A stretch of DNA of 64,000 bases, taken from NCBI GenBank assembly GCA_012656075.1, contig JAAKBF010000151.1:496001-560000 (forward strand), read 5' to 3'. The position numbers were made by a program, and so were the translations under genes. A model generated the notes under the pieces. The model was given only the letters and a program-made list of their open reading frames with translations, did not search any database and was not told the origin of the DNA. This document shows positions 19,653 to 30,506 of the stretch, in pieces (the first letter of the stretch is position 1; each line of letters starts with the position of its first letter). The DNA is from Phytophthora hibernalis (taxonomy: Eukaryota > Oomycota > Peronosporomycetes > Peronosporales > Peronosporaceae).

Positions 19653-21167
19653 TTGCCGACGCGCTGTCACGCCGTCCAGACTACGAACTGGCTCACATTA
19701 CGAGAGCCACGAGTAATCTGTATGATCGGATACGCGTGGCGTATCGGGACGACGAGACGCTGGCGCCCATCGTCCGCTACCTCTCTGCCGGTAAGGAAGC
19801 CAAACCGACATGGCTCTCGCCGCGGCAGCGTTCGCGCCTGCACCGCTATGAGTGGTCAGACGGGCTACCTACTCTACTTTCGCGTAGATCCAGCCGACCC
19901 TCCTCGGGTAGTTGTTGCGAACGACGAAGATCTGAAGTATGACATACTTCTTGAGTCGCACGACACGCTTTCAGGTGGCCATCTTGGCCGGGAAAAGACG
20001 TTCCTCTCCGTGTCAACGCACTTCTGGTGGGCCCACATGCACAAGTGGGTCGCCACGTACGTTAAGACATGTGAAACATGTCAGCGTGTGAAGCCCTCGG
20101 GCCACGCTTCGGCTCCTCTTCAAAGTCTGCCTGTCCCGGCGGACTGCTGGAAGTCAATGAGCCTTGACTTCGTCTTCGGACTACCGGCTGACGCCCGAGG
20201 CAACACCGGCATCCTGGTGTTTGTCTGCCATCTGAGCGTGATGGGGCATCTCGCTCCAGTCCCCGATACGATGACAGGGGAACAGACTGCGAAGCTGTTC
20301 CTCGATGACGTGTTCCGCTATCACGGTCTCCCAGAGACCATTGTCTCTGATCGAGACCCGCGCTTTACGGCCAGGTTCTGGAAGACCCTGTTCCAATTAC
20401 TCGGAACCAGACTCCTGATGTCCACCGCGGACCATCCCCAAACGGATGGCCAGACGGAGCGGGTTAACCGCGTCCTCGGAGACACGCTTTGGAGTGTCTG
20501 TGTGGACTCCGCGCACTTGGTCGGACCGCCTGCCTATGGTTGAGTTTGCACTCAACAACTGTCGACCGGGTTTTCCCGTTCTACCTGAACGGGCTACGGC
20601 AGCCCCAAGTGCCAGTGACACTGCGGGGTGCTCTGCGGCTTCCATCGTAAGTGGGGAGAGGCTCGGAAAGTTTTTCCTCCCCAAGTGTCTGATGTGACAC
20701 CGGTCGCGTTGCGAAAGCAATTAAAGACCTTTGTCGATGACAGGCTTAATATCATAAGCCGGGTTAGGGATGCTATGGCTACCGCCCAAGATAAACAAAA
20801 GGAGTACTCTGACAAACATGGAAGAGGACACATTAACGTGTTTAATGTGGGTGACTTAGTCCTACTTGACACTAGGAACTTACCGCTAAATCTGGTAAGC
20901 TCCATTGGTAGCAACAAACTAAAGCACCGCTTCATTGGGCCTTTCACGGTCCTGGCCAGGCATGGTGCGGCCTACACGATCGACTTGCCTAAGTCGATGA
21001 CGACCCACCCGACGTTCTACGTGGGTCGTCTGAAAGAGGTATCACGATCCTCAAGGCAACGGCCCTCATACGGAAGAGGAGGCGGTCCCCGCAAGGGCGA
21101 CGTCACCTCCACGAATCGAGACGGGGTCTTAGTTGGCGGGGCCAACGACGAAGAATGCGGCAGCTGA
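19653..21167 (+). pseudogene. Gypsy integrase and C-terminal domain, frameshifted
   Basis: The frame to 20543 has the zinc-binding domain (HDTLSGGHLGREKT, then CETCQRVKPS) and the D,D,E core: MSLDFVFGLP, SDRDPRFTARFW and TADHPQTDGQTERVNRVLG. After a frame change at about 20540 the reading resumes at about 20628 with FVDDRLNIISRVRDAMATAQ, FNVGDLVLLDTRNL and KLKHRFIGPFTVLARHGAAY, typical of the Gypsy integrase C-terminal GPF/Y domain, and ends at 21167. The enzyme would insert the cDNA. The frame break and the missing RT make the copy inactive. Confidence 0.75.
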
Positions 21168-22530
21168 AAATAAGCCTGGTCGTACATCGGTTGCGGGTAC
21201 GACGGACTCCCACCAAATGAAGGGCCGTACGCGTACGGACCGTGTTGGTAAGGCTGCGCGTACGCATAAGCCTGCGGTTGAGGCTGGGGCTGAGCCGGAG
21301 CCCGAGAATGAGTCTCCCGAGGGAGACGCGAGTTCAACTCGCGTCGGAGATTGTCACGATCAAGCTCGGTCATCCGGCGATCTTCACGCTCGTGAATGTC
21401 GCCAACTTCGTGGCGCAGGTCCACCAAGGAAACTTGCAGGGCATCAAGAACCCCGCGCTTCCCGGACTGTGCAGCAGCCTGGCCCCCAGGACCAAGACCC
21501 AAAGCAATCTCAAGGGCGTACACCCGGTCACGAAGTTATCGGATCTCATCCTGCTGGACAAGCACGAACGAGTCCCTGGTCCCAGTCACGGGCCGTGGCG
21601 CCTCCTGCCGCGCCGGAGCATAGTACTCAAATGCGTGTGAGGCCTCCACCGGCTCTCCTTGACCGTAATGGGGAGACCCACTACCACGTTGAGCGAATTC
21701 TCCGCGAGAGGCGCCGCCAAGGAAGCGCCAACTCTTGGTAAAGTAGCGGGGTTGCCCCTCGTCACAGAACTCATGGGAGCCATTGAACGGCTCCAGGTTG
21801 ACTGCCCGAAGGCTGTCGGGATCTGGAGACAGACCCCCCGGCAGCTTCGTAAGTAGTCCTGGCCTTCTTGGCCGAATGCGGTGGTATAGCGACAGCAGCC
21901 GCAACGCTATACCCGCGCTCGTCGTGAGCGCTGATCATGGCTTTGCGCCGGAGCTCCTCCATTTGACCTGTAAGCTGACGCTTACTGATCAGATGAGCGA
22001 ACTCAATGCGAAAGTTACGCTGATCGAGAATGGCGGAGATTCTATGTTCGCCCCGGAGGCGGTCGATCTCCTGAGGGCGAAACCCCGAAGGAAGAGCCAC
22101 TTCCAGAAGAGATCCTCCGTCTGAGCACTCGTCGAAGTGTTCACGGGTTGGACCCAGGGATAACCCCAAACGGGCACAAGCCCACCTTTGTTCTCAGCCT
22201 TCTTGCGAAGACTTGTGAACTCCTTGAGCGGGGCTCGGTGCGGTGCCAACAACACGCATCTGGCAGCCTCTAAGTTGCTGTGAAACAAAGGGTGGACCTC
22301 CACCAAGGCCCGCTCGAAAGCGCCCTTGGAAGTTCGCCCTCCGATAAGGCCGCGCGGTCTCCGAGAACAACGGAGACCCCGTGTTCTCATCGGGCGGGAA
22401 GTAGCCCTTCAAATACGGAGACTCGGCGCGAAAAGTGCTTCGCAGGCGAGCAGCCGCCAGGCGCTCCTGTTGTTCATCAAGAGCATTGACAACAACCTTG
22501 TCTCAAGAAACATCGTCTCGCTCCCGATTG
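21017..22530 (-). pseudogene. Antisense reading frame between integrase and 3' LTR of the second Gypsy element
   Basis: The minus-strand coding potential starts within about 40 bp of the LTR (NALDEQQERLAAARLRSTF, YLKGYFPPDENTGSPLFSE). It continues through ALVEVHPLFHSNLEAARCVL, GSLLEVALPSGFRPQEIDRL and RQLTGQMEELRRKAMISAHD, then a heptad-rich part (VDLRHEVGDIHEREDRRMTE), and ends in a Tyr/Pro/Gln-rich tail overlapping the end of integrase by about 150 bp. Several single-base changes break it into four or five frames. I recognise no domain. The position matches that of the antisense gene in the first Gypsy element, but I see no sequence similarity between the two. Confidence 0.5.
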
Positions 22531-22559
22531 GCTGGTACAGTCTTAGTCTAAGTGGGGGA

Positions 22560-22892
22560 TGTAGCGGGGCTACCAGAAGAGTGACAGGGTCTCTCTTCTA
22601 AGATGGATACACACCGACTCCACGTCACTTATGGTGTGGTGCACACCAGGGCCACGTCACCGACGTACCACAGCCAACAGTTCATATTACATATACGGTA
22701 GCACAAACTATAGGTTACTTAGAAATTGTATTACAGGCCAATTTAAGGTACACCTACAAATACACTCAGTCGCAGACCAGGAGCTCGTGAACTGCCGTTC
22801 ACTAAGAGTTTGTATACTCTTGAAGCTACGCTTCCTCAAGCAAGGTGCTTGCGTGACCCCGCCGCCTGGAAGAGCACATACGACGTTGACAT
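22560..22892 (+). repeat. Putative 3' LTR of the second Gypsy element
   Basis: It starts TGTAGCGGGGCTACC directly after a polypurine tract. The 3' boundary is uncertain, because without the partner LTR I can only suggest the CA near 22892 (GACGTTGACA). It contains no gene. Confidence 0.4.
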
Positions 22893-22990
22893 GAGTGAGA
22901 TATGAAATGTGCTGCGGTATATGACAAGCGACCCAAGTTGATGAATTTGGGAATGTTCAATGCATATTCTTGTGTGTGTGATTACTTTTA

Positions 22991-23293
22991 ATGAAAGGTG
23001 CTACATTTCCGATGTGTATGTGTTGTGCGTCCAAACGGAAGTGGGAGTGCGTGCACACATTGGCTGAGGTCTTTGTCGCAGCATCATCTTGTGCAAACAC
23101 AGTGTGCCTGAGTTGTAAATCCGAAGCGAAGTGGGATAACGAGACAGTGATCATGAGGATCGAAGTCTGCAGCCACTTCAAGGTAGGAGTGGTGGTTGTG
23201 AGTGACATCCAACTTCAAGGGAGAATTCTTAACCCTATTGCGGCCAACATTATATTAGAAAATGGTATACCTATTTCCATAGTAGAATATTAA
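22991..23293 (+). pseudogene. Cysteine-rich ORF running into a MITE
   Basis: A 100-codon frame with closely spaced cysteines (FPMCMCCASKRKWEC, CANTVCLSCKSEAKW) suggests a metal-binding fold. Its last 20 codons lie inside the piggyBac-like MITE that starts at 23233, so the natural C-terminus is lost. I do not recognise the family. It may be a host gene remnant or part of an older element. Confidence 0.3.
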
Positions 23294-23501
23294 ACATGCA
23301 TTAATGCTTGGTTTTAGCCTGCACCCGCAACATAATATTGTCATTTTGCGTGGTTTTACAATACTTATTGCAATTATTGTAGTTCAATCTTTCGCTTGTT
23401 TACCGCAAATGGTATGATTGGTCAAAATAAAATCCTGTCATTGCATATCGCAGGGTTTTAGGGGTACATGTACCAAGTTGGTACTACCAACCGCAATAGG
23501 G
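23233..23501. mobile_element. piggyBac-like MITE (269 bp)
   Basis: The element begins CCCTATTGCGG (23233-23243) and ends CCGCAATAGGG (23491-23501), a perfect 11-bp inverted repeat. It is flanked on both sides by TTAA (23229-23232 and 23502-23505). TTAA duplication with CCC-starting ends is the signature of the piggyBac superfamily. It is AT-rich and non-coding, so it would depend on a transposase elsewhere. Confidence 0.75.
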
Positions 23502-23868
23502 TTAAGAGAAGGGTGAGGCCTTTCCCGGAATGGCGTGCACTCCTCCATAGCGGGAAGGCCTTCATAGTGAGATTAAGTCTACGGGGGTTACTGCTTGCGA
23601 AGCTTTTTTCCTACGCAACAACACAACACTCTATGAACACGATTCATTCTCAATTTTGTGACGAACAACACAAGTCCCTCTTCCGACTAGTAACTTCCTA
23701 ATCCTGAATTCGGCGTCGTCAAAAGGACTTGGTGCTTCAGAGACTCGTGGGAGCTCTTACTTGTGAAAAGTACATGTAAGCTTACAGAAACGATGCAGTC
23801 GTGATTTTTAAAAGGATCGTGCTAGTGGTACAAAACGGTCAGACATAGCCGTGCTAAGAGGTACAAAT

Positions 23869-23931
23869 CACGTACAAACTGTTTGTATTTGTACAAACTG
23901 GTACCAATACGTACAAAACAGTTTGTACGTG
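23869..23931. repeat. GTACAAA-rich inverted repeat (hairpin)
   Basis: CACGTACAAACTGTTT (23869-23884) is the exact reverse complement of 23916-23931, with a 31-bp spacer that holds further GTACAAA copies. No gene overlaps. Confidence 0.75.
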
Positions 23932-23939
23932 TACAAACC

Positions 23940-25280
23940 ATCTCTCTAAGTACGTTTTATAGTTTTCAAAAATTACCCCATCCGGAGATATATTTGGAAA
24001 TATCCAGTTCAAGGTTGCGCAAACGGCTCGCCGTGGCGTTCGTCCATTGGTTCACTGATACTGAGAGCCGTTGAGGGAACGCACGAAAAGACTTCGTGGC
24101 TAGTGCTCGCGCGGAACAGTGCCTTCAATCTACGCCATCTCTAGTGTATACGAACATGTCATGGTAACAGTCTTGTAAAACGAACGCGGGCATATATTTG
24201 TACAATCAAAGATGCATCTAACGAGGCGGGGGGCGAGGTGGGCGACGGGGGCGGACACTCACGCGTTGATTCTCGCCAGCGGACTTAACGACGGCGCTGC
24301 GTGGCGCGCCGCATCGCGTCCTGCCCCCACCCCTTTGCGCCTTACGCGAAGTCCTCGGCTTCGGCCACGCGCGGTTAGGAAAATAAGTAACAAAGAGATA
24401 TTGTGAGGGCAACCACGTGCCGACCATTGCAGACCTCCGCTTTGCTTCGTTTGCATACCTCATCCCCTGCATAGGCACGAGTAAGCATTCATCACCTAGG
24501 TAATACGAGCATTAAGCGGTAGACGTACGAGCAGCAGAGGCAGCGTCGGTGCGAGGAGTGTAGCGTCAGCCTCACGCGTGCACCTCGGACGGACGGGGGC
24601 GACTGTGCGGCGAAGCGGGAGAATCGATAATGAGTTGGGTGGCAGCCGCGCGCATGATTTAAAAAAGAGATTTGGTAATTTTCATAAATGACCAGCGTAA
24701 AATACATGTGCCCATCATTCCTGTTTTGTATCACTAGCAACTTCCTTTTTAAAAAGGCTCGCGAGCGTGAGCGAACCATGATCTTAGTAATATGTTTTCC
24801 GTACGGTGCGGTGTGTTAAACTGTCTGTAGCTACCTGTACTACCGTACTTGGAAGCCTTCACGACTGAACGGCATTCGAACAGCAGTGCATCTTTCCAGG
24901 GAACAGGGGGTTTATAAAACCCAAATTTGGGTTTTATCGGAAATCAAAATTATCAACGCCGATTCGCCTTGGATTTTAGCTTCTAGCGGCGTTTTCTGCT
25001 GCGAGGATATTCCCAACAGTTACATGTAATCTTTTGTCTACCGGTATCTTATATTTCGTGCGGACGTTGCGACCCGCAACTTGCAGTGTGGGTTAACTTT
25101 GCAAATCTGCTGGGCTTACTTGCAATGTTGTTTTCCGTGTGGATTTTCTTCCACTAGAAGATAATATCCGGATATTGGAACTAATATCCAGGATTCCAGG
25201 ATATTTGAGATTGTAGCCATTTCCTCGTTTGTGCATTACACACTGCGACACCGAAACTAAACGTTTACAGCGCTCGTCGG
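23940..25280. other. Intergenic region upstream of the C2-domain gene
   Basis: About 1.3 kb without a recognised gene. A CpG-rich stretch (about 24225-24620) contrasts with AT-rich flanks, but none of its frames shows a motif. Nearer the gene are a 24-bp palindrome and several GGATATT/AATATCC motifs. Confidence 0.4.
24914..24937. repeat. 24-bp perfect palindrome
   Basis: ATAAAACCCAAA followed by its reverse complement TTTGGGTTTTAT, about 385 bp upstream of the C2-domain gene. It could be a protein-binding site or an element remnant. Confidence 0.7.
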
Positions 25281-25295
25281 GTTCATTCCGACTTC
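25281..25295 (+). promoter_or_regulatory. Initiator-like element of the C2-domain gene
   Basis: GTTCATTCCGACTTC lies 28-42 bp before the ATG and fits the oomycete initiator consensus (GCTCATTYBNCWTTY) at nearly every position. It supports the start chosen at 25323 and implies a short 5' leader. Confidence 0.5.
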
Positions 25296-25322
25296 TACAT
25301 CATCCGTCTTGTGGCCGTCGCA

Positions 25323-25787
25323 ATGCCCATGCCGTCGATGGGCAGGAAGCACAAGAAGTTCGTGGTGCACGTGGTGCTCTTCAAGTGTCAGGACCTGGCG
25401 GCGGCCGACCTGGACGTCGTGGGTGGCAAGAGCGACCCGTACGTGGTCTTCACCCTGGATGGGGTGACCCACAAGAGCTCGTGCATCCAGAACGACCTGA
25501 ACCCGCAGTGGTCGCCGCCCGAGAAGTTCCAGTTCGAGGTGGACGAGTGGGAGAACCAGTTCCTCATCGCGCAGGTCTTCGACTACGACCGACTGAGCAA
25601 AGACGACCTCATTGGCTCGGCCGTCATCCCGCTCACGCTGTACGCAGGCAACCGCCACTGCGAGATGTACAGCTACCCACTGGTGCTGCCTGACGAGGTG
25701 GGCGGGTTGGGGGCGCCCAAGAGTGACCTGTTCCTGCAGATCAGTCTCTCGGCCGCGGACGGCAGCCCCGTCGAGTATTTCTATTAG
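25323..25787 (+). CDS. Single C2-domain protein (154 aa)
   Basis: An intact intronless frame from ATG 25323. Nearly the whole protein is one C2 domain, a calcium-dependent or independent phospholipid-binding beta sandwich: KFVVHVVLFKCQDLAAADL, then GGKSDPYVVFTLDG (loop with conserved Asp), NPQWSPPEKFQFEV and VFDYDRLSKDDLIGSAVIPL (second Asp-rich loop). The Asp residues of both loops are present, so calcium binding is likely. There is no signal peptide or membrane segment. Single-C2 proteins usually act at membranes in signalling or trafficking. The upstream GTG at 25311 is rejected because two ATG codons follow at 25323 and 25329 and the initiator lies just upstream. Confidence 0.85.
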   Translation: MPMPSMGRKHKKFVVHVVLFKCQDLAAADLDVVGGKSDPYVVFTLDGVTHKSSCIQNDLNPQWSPPEKFQFEVDEWENQFLIAQVFDYDRLSKDDLIGSAVIPLTLYAGNRHCEMYSYPLVLPDEVGGLGAPKSDLFLQISLSAADGSPVEYFY

Positions 25788-27687
25788 CTGTAGGGGAGAT
25801 ATCTAGGATTTTGATTGTATTAGCCCGAAGTCGACGGGCAGGAGAAGACATCTTAAGTGGCAATATACCAGAGCCACGTCAATGTACGTACAGCCATCGA
25901 CCCATGAGTTGTAGTGCGTGCTACGGCATTCGCGGCGACGCCATGCGCGAAACTGAGGCAGGAACGGTGTTGTACAGTTGAGACGAAGGCATACAGTGCT
26001 TCATTGAAGACGATAATGGTACCATGGAGCAATAGGTATGAGGTGTGAACGCCAGGTATTTTGCCATCGGGACACTCATCCGGCTACAAAGATAAACTCG
26101 AGGACAAGGTACCCAATAAGGAGAGGAAGTGAGGAACAAGATGCAGTGCAGCAGTGCATCTCTGCTTAAGTGACGTTAGTGGCAAGTCAGCTGCAGCAAG
26201 CAGGCAGCTGGAAGCCGGGAGCTCGAAAAGAGTGCTTTGCCATCTTCCGGAAGATTTCCTCACCAAAACCTTGGTGCTCTGTGAGTCACACAGACTGTGA
26301 CGCCGTCTCTGCTCTACCGGTACATGTATTTTGCGAAGAGAAGGCACGAACGAAAGACAGAAGGCGGTAAACACATGCATTAACAGTAATTTCACACAGC
26401 AAATCATTTGACTTGGCAAATGTATTGTTTTGACCTACCTTGCGTCGTGATAAGACATAAAAAAAACTCTAATAATTTATGAATGACTAGCCGCGCTGCG
26501 CTTGGCTGGGCGCCCCCGCGGTTCGCTTCGCTCGCGATATAGAGATAGAACCTCCGGCCTCACGTGTTGCCGTCACGCTTTCGTCTCCGGCGGGGGCCCT
26601 CTGCCCCTGCCTTCGCCGTGACGCTGCGGGAACGTGCAGTGTTAGGTTGGTGCTATGTCCAACCACGTCGCCCACCCCACTGTGTGTTATCCCAAGATTT
26701 TTGTGTGCCAGTACTATTTTCTGCGAACGAAAGCCCCGAACCCCATCGATGATCTTCCGACCTCTCTGGTTGTCTGGAACATCGAGACTCACCACCGCGT
26801 TTGTTTACATGGGTTGCTTCACTGTGTCCAAAGCCTTTCTGCCCCGGAAGGTTTGTTGCGCGTGTGCTCAATCTCATTCACAAATTTCTGGAGCTGCTGT
26901 CCCCACGACCGAGCAAAGTGCAAGTTGGGCTCCCGGAGCTGTGCAGCATTTGCGGCTTGTGGCCTGCTTCCTCGGCCAGGAATCCTGGCAACCACGCACG
27001 CGTCGGAAAAAGCCACTGCAGCCCGGTTTATGGTGATTTGCATCGTGAAGTCGTCGAGTCCGTGCTCGTTCGATTGTGGATTTTAGTTCAGGAAGTGATC
27101 CGCCCCGTAGGTATTCCAGTGGTACACATGTGTTTCTGCAGGTCGGATCAAAAGAAGGTGCACGGGTCTCGACACGAAAGTCTCCGGTACATACTGTATC
27201 ACACGACGCAGTATTGTGTCCTTTGGTAATGCTTCACTCCTGGATAGACAAATGAGCGTCAAGGTAACTTTACTCCTGCCTGCACTCTATCACTTCCATC
27301 TGCCGCGTACGCGCCCTACCCTCCGCCTCCATCCATGCAGCGCCACTGGTCAGGTCGTCCAGCCGGAGCTTGCTCCTTTCCTTGGCCTTCACCTGGCACC
27401 GAGTAACGCGGCCAGATGCGAGCGAGTCATTCTTCAATCGCGTCGTGTTAGACACGTCGGGGCTGGAAACCTCTCAGGAAGGTGACAAATCGAGACCAGA
27501 GCTCTGTCTGTAAACTCTACAGTGGCCATTGCGAGCGACTCGCTCGATAGCCGCGAGCGGGTGCAGTGCAAAGAGAGACGAGCAACGTCCGCCCGTCCAA
27601 ATGTTAAGCGCCAGGCCACCGACAAATCGCGCGAGGGCACCCGTGCGTCCGAACGCATTCCGGAAGTCGAGTCGCAACCCGCTCACC
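25788..27687. other. Intergenic region between the C2 gene and the first START-FYVE gene
   Basis: About 1.9 kb. Open frames of 90-145 codons occur between 26480 and 27230, overlapping each other on both strands without recognisable motifs. A GC-rich patch at about 26490-26640 (CGCTTCGCTCGCGATATAG) looks like a repeat end. I cannot support a gene. Confidence 0.4.
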
Positions 27688-30506
27688 ATGAGCCGCACGG
27701 CTGCCTCCAAGACCACGGGCCATGCGCCATCCACGCTCATGCTGGAGCGGATGCACGAGGCGGCGTCGGACTTGACCATCCTGGCCACGACCACCAACGG
27801 GTGGCGGTTCACCAGTGAACGCAACGGCACCATGCTCTACGAAATGGCCGGTCGCAACCTGCCGACGAATGTCTCCACCGCCAGGAAGTTCGGGCGTGGG
27901 GCCGGCCACAGCTCCGACTATTATCTCGTACGCGCAGTCACGACGGTGCACACCGGAGTGGCCGCTATGCTGGACCTGCTGCATTCGTCCACGACCGACG
28001 AGTTCCGACTCGTGATGAAGCAGGTGTTCCAACAGTATTTCCAGAACGGTGTTACGCTCGACAAGTTGACGTGCACTACCCCTCCACCGTTCGCAGAGGA
28101 CCCGGACGCCGGCGCGGAAGGCGCGCGGCGAAGTTACTCGGAGGACGACGCGTACTCGGTCAACTGGTTGACGCTCAAAGCTCAGGCCAAGCTCGGGAAC
28201 GTCGAGAACCACCGAGACTTCACGCTTGTCGGCTATCAGGACGCCTTTACGCGACACGAGTCGGGCGTGATCGAACGCGTCGGACGTGGATCAGTGCGCG
28301 CCCGATCGAACACTGCCAACTTCCAGCCACAGAGCAAACTGGTTGGCGTCCACGTGTTGAGTAGTGTCAACTTCCAGGACGTGCCGGAGCTGCCGATCCC
28401 GGAATGTACTGATCGACTGCACTTCCGAAACTCGGGCTTCGTCATTGAAGAGACCTCGGAGCCCAACGTGCTGAGACTGTCGCTCTGTCTGTCGCTACTG
28501 CCGACCAGGGGACGTTGAAGTACGCTCGGAAGTACCAGCGCTGGCTGCAGACGCTGGCGAGTTGTGTTGGTAACTTGGCGCAGGTCTTGAGACCTGAGGT
28601 AACCCTGCACTGTCTGGAGTAAGCTCACGTGGAAGCAGAGTGATCACTGCTTCATGTGCCTAAAGATGTTTCGCACGTTCCGGCGGTGTCACCACTGTCG
28701 GTTCTGCGGTGAGGCTGTGTGTGGTGCCTGCTCCAGTATGGTCAACATGGCCGGCTATGAGGTCATGGACGGCAGTGGCAGTACGCTGGCGGCCACTGCA
28801 GCTAACAGTTTGGCGTCGTCGCAGCGCGGAGAGCCGATCGCAGACTTTAGTCAGACTGGTGATATCTGGCACGCAACAGCGTCGTCGGGCGACGGCATGG
28901 GCGCGCCGCGCAGTAACAACACGCGCATGTTCCGAGAGGCGAGAGGCTGCAGCGCTTGTATTGCGGATCTGCGCCACGGCTTGACAGCTTCGGCCATTGT
29001 CAGGACGCGTCGGACATCGAACTCGAGCAGCGGTGACAACCCCGTGTTCTCTAGCGCCAGAACGCGTCTCAGTGCCAGCCAGGACGATGAAGATGGTATC
29101 TCCTATGAAAGCTCCGACGATGTGTGCTATGAGCGATTGGGGTCTATCGCGACGTACATCCCGGCAGGAGGTGGTGCCGACGCGATGATGCAGGAACCTC
29201 AGAACGGACCATTCACCGCTAGTACTCTTGGGTTGGATGAACCAGTGGACGAGTTCCGAGTGTCATCTGAAGAACTGCAAGACAAGTTCCCATCCGTGGA
29301 CCAACCGCCTCCGCCTCGATTCCGGAACGTGTCGGATCCGGACCAACTGCGCCGCATGCGCAATGTCTCGGACCCCGAACTTCCTCAACGCCTCAAGGAC
29401 AAACATAGTATGGTGTCTATGTCAACTGCTAGCAGCTCGTTCTCGCGGACTTCGAACGATCGCTACACCAACGACAATATGTCCCAGTACTCGCGTGGCA
29501 CCAACTTCTCAGCTATGTCTGATAGTGCCTCGGCCTGTGATCTATCTCGTGACCCGGACATCCTGGCACTTGCTGGGCTTTCGTTCAAGCCGCGGTCGTC
29601 CGATGATCAGTACGAGCCCGTTCCGCAGCAACAACCTCCAATGGCACACAGCAAGAGCAGTGAGCAGCTGATGAACCAAGTTCGCGAGGAACCTGAGAAC
29701 GAGGAGGAAGTTGCATCAAGGCTGCAGGAAAAGGAAAACAACCACGACGACGTGGAGTCGTTCTACGGGAAAACTGCTTCGACTCCGTGGCGTCGGAACA
29801 GTAATACTGATACACGGCTCCGTAGCAACACGACGAACCCCGAGATGATCTCGCTGCGCCTCACCCTGACATGCTCCGTCCAGCAGATGTGCTCCGTCAC
29901 CGTAGTCAAACCACTGCAGCTATGACGTGGAACCCCGCTGCGACAGCTCCGTTGTCCTCCACGGCTAAGGAAACCAGCACAAAGCCTAACTTTGCTAGCT
30001 CCAGCGTTCGTCCCACCACCGGACTTTCAAACAAGACCCCAGATCGCCCTGCAGCAACAGAGACGCCAGTTGACAGCGACAATGGCAGCGGCCAGTTCCA
30101 TTTCTCCAGGATGAACAGCCAGACCAGCACCACAACGGCTGCGATCGTAGCAGCCGTGGCCGCAGCTTCGGCGGGATCGACCAACCTGGTAGCTGATCAA
30201 GCACAGAACCCTTCTACTTCAGCACTGCAGAACCAAACTGCGTCGGGTGCGACCAGCAGCAAGCTCTACATGACCTCTTCGACTCGCCGAGGATCTGTTC
30301 TAATGCAGATGCACCAGATGCATCGATTGCCGATGTCGGTTCCGGAGGGCAGCGCTGCGTCGGATGATTCGGGCCGCAACGATATGATCCCGTTGGGCCA
30401 AGCGGGTCAAGCTCAACCGAATTTCGTGGTGTTCTCGGACTCGAGGCGCGAGTCGATCTTCATGCGATCGGATGACGGTCAGGATATGATCCCGCTCGAC
30501 TTTTAG
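27688..30506 (+). CDS. START-FYVE protein, paralog 1 (reading frame broken at several points)
   Basis: The start at ATG 27688 (MSRTAASKTTGHAPSTLMLE) is chosen because it aligns with the starts of the two paralogs nearby. Residues about 20-260 form a START-like lipid-binding region (TLYEMAG-type strand, SDYYLVRAVTTVHTGVAAML, WLTLKAQAKLGNVENHRDFT, LVGVHVLSSVNFQDVPELP). A FYVE-type zinc finger follows (CFMCLKMFRTFRRCHHCRFC, then GEAVCGACS, closing with GCSACI); this class binds phosphatidylinositol 3-phosphate on endosomes. A Ser-rich low-complexity tail ends FVVFSDSRRESIFM...DMIPLDF. Breaks: a deletion with frame change at about 28513, an extra T at about 28619, and a missing C in CCC at about 29868. 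It is either a pseudogene or a gene with consensus errors. Confidence 0.7.

Larger units (their letters stand above)
19105..22892 (+). mobile_element. 5'-truncated Gypsy-type retrotransposon with an antisense reading frame
   Basis: The plus order is RNase H, zinc-binding H-H-C-C domain, integrase core, integrase C-terminal domain, then a region coding on the minus strand, a polypurine tract (AAGTGGGGGA, 22550-22559) and a putative 3' LTR starting TGTAGCGGGG at 22560. The order RT/RNase H before integrase identifies Gypsy. The left end abuts the truncated Copia element. Its sequence differs from the Gypsy element at 480-7960. Confidence 0.7.

Noticed and set aside
24212..24780. CpG-rich frames on both strands
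   Set aside because: Composition-driven open frames without recognisable domains.
26480..27230. Overlapping open frames of 90-145 codons on both strands
   Set aside because: No motif, no paralog, no splice logic; GC-rich sequence alone explains the open frames.
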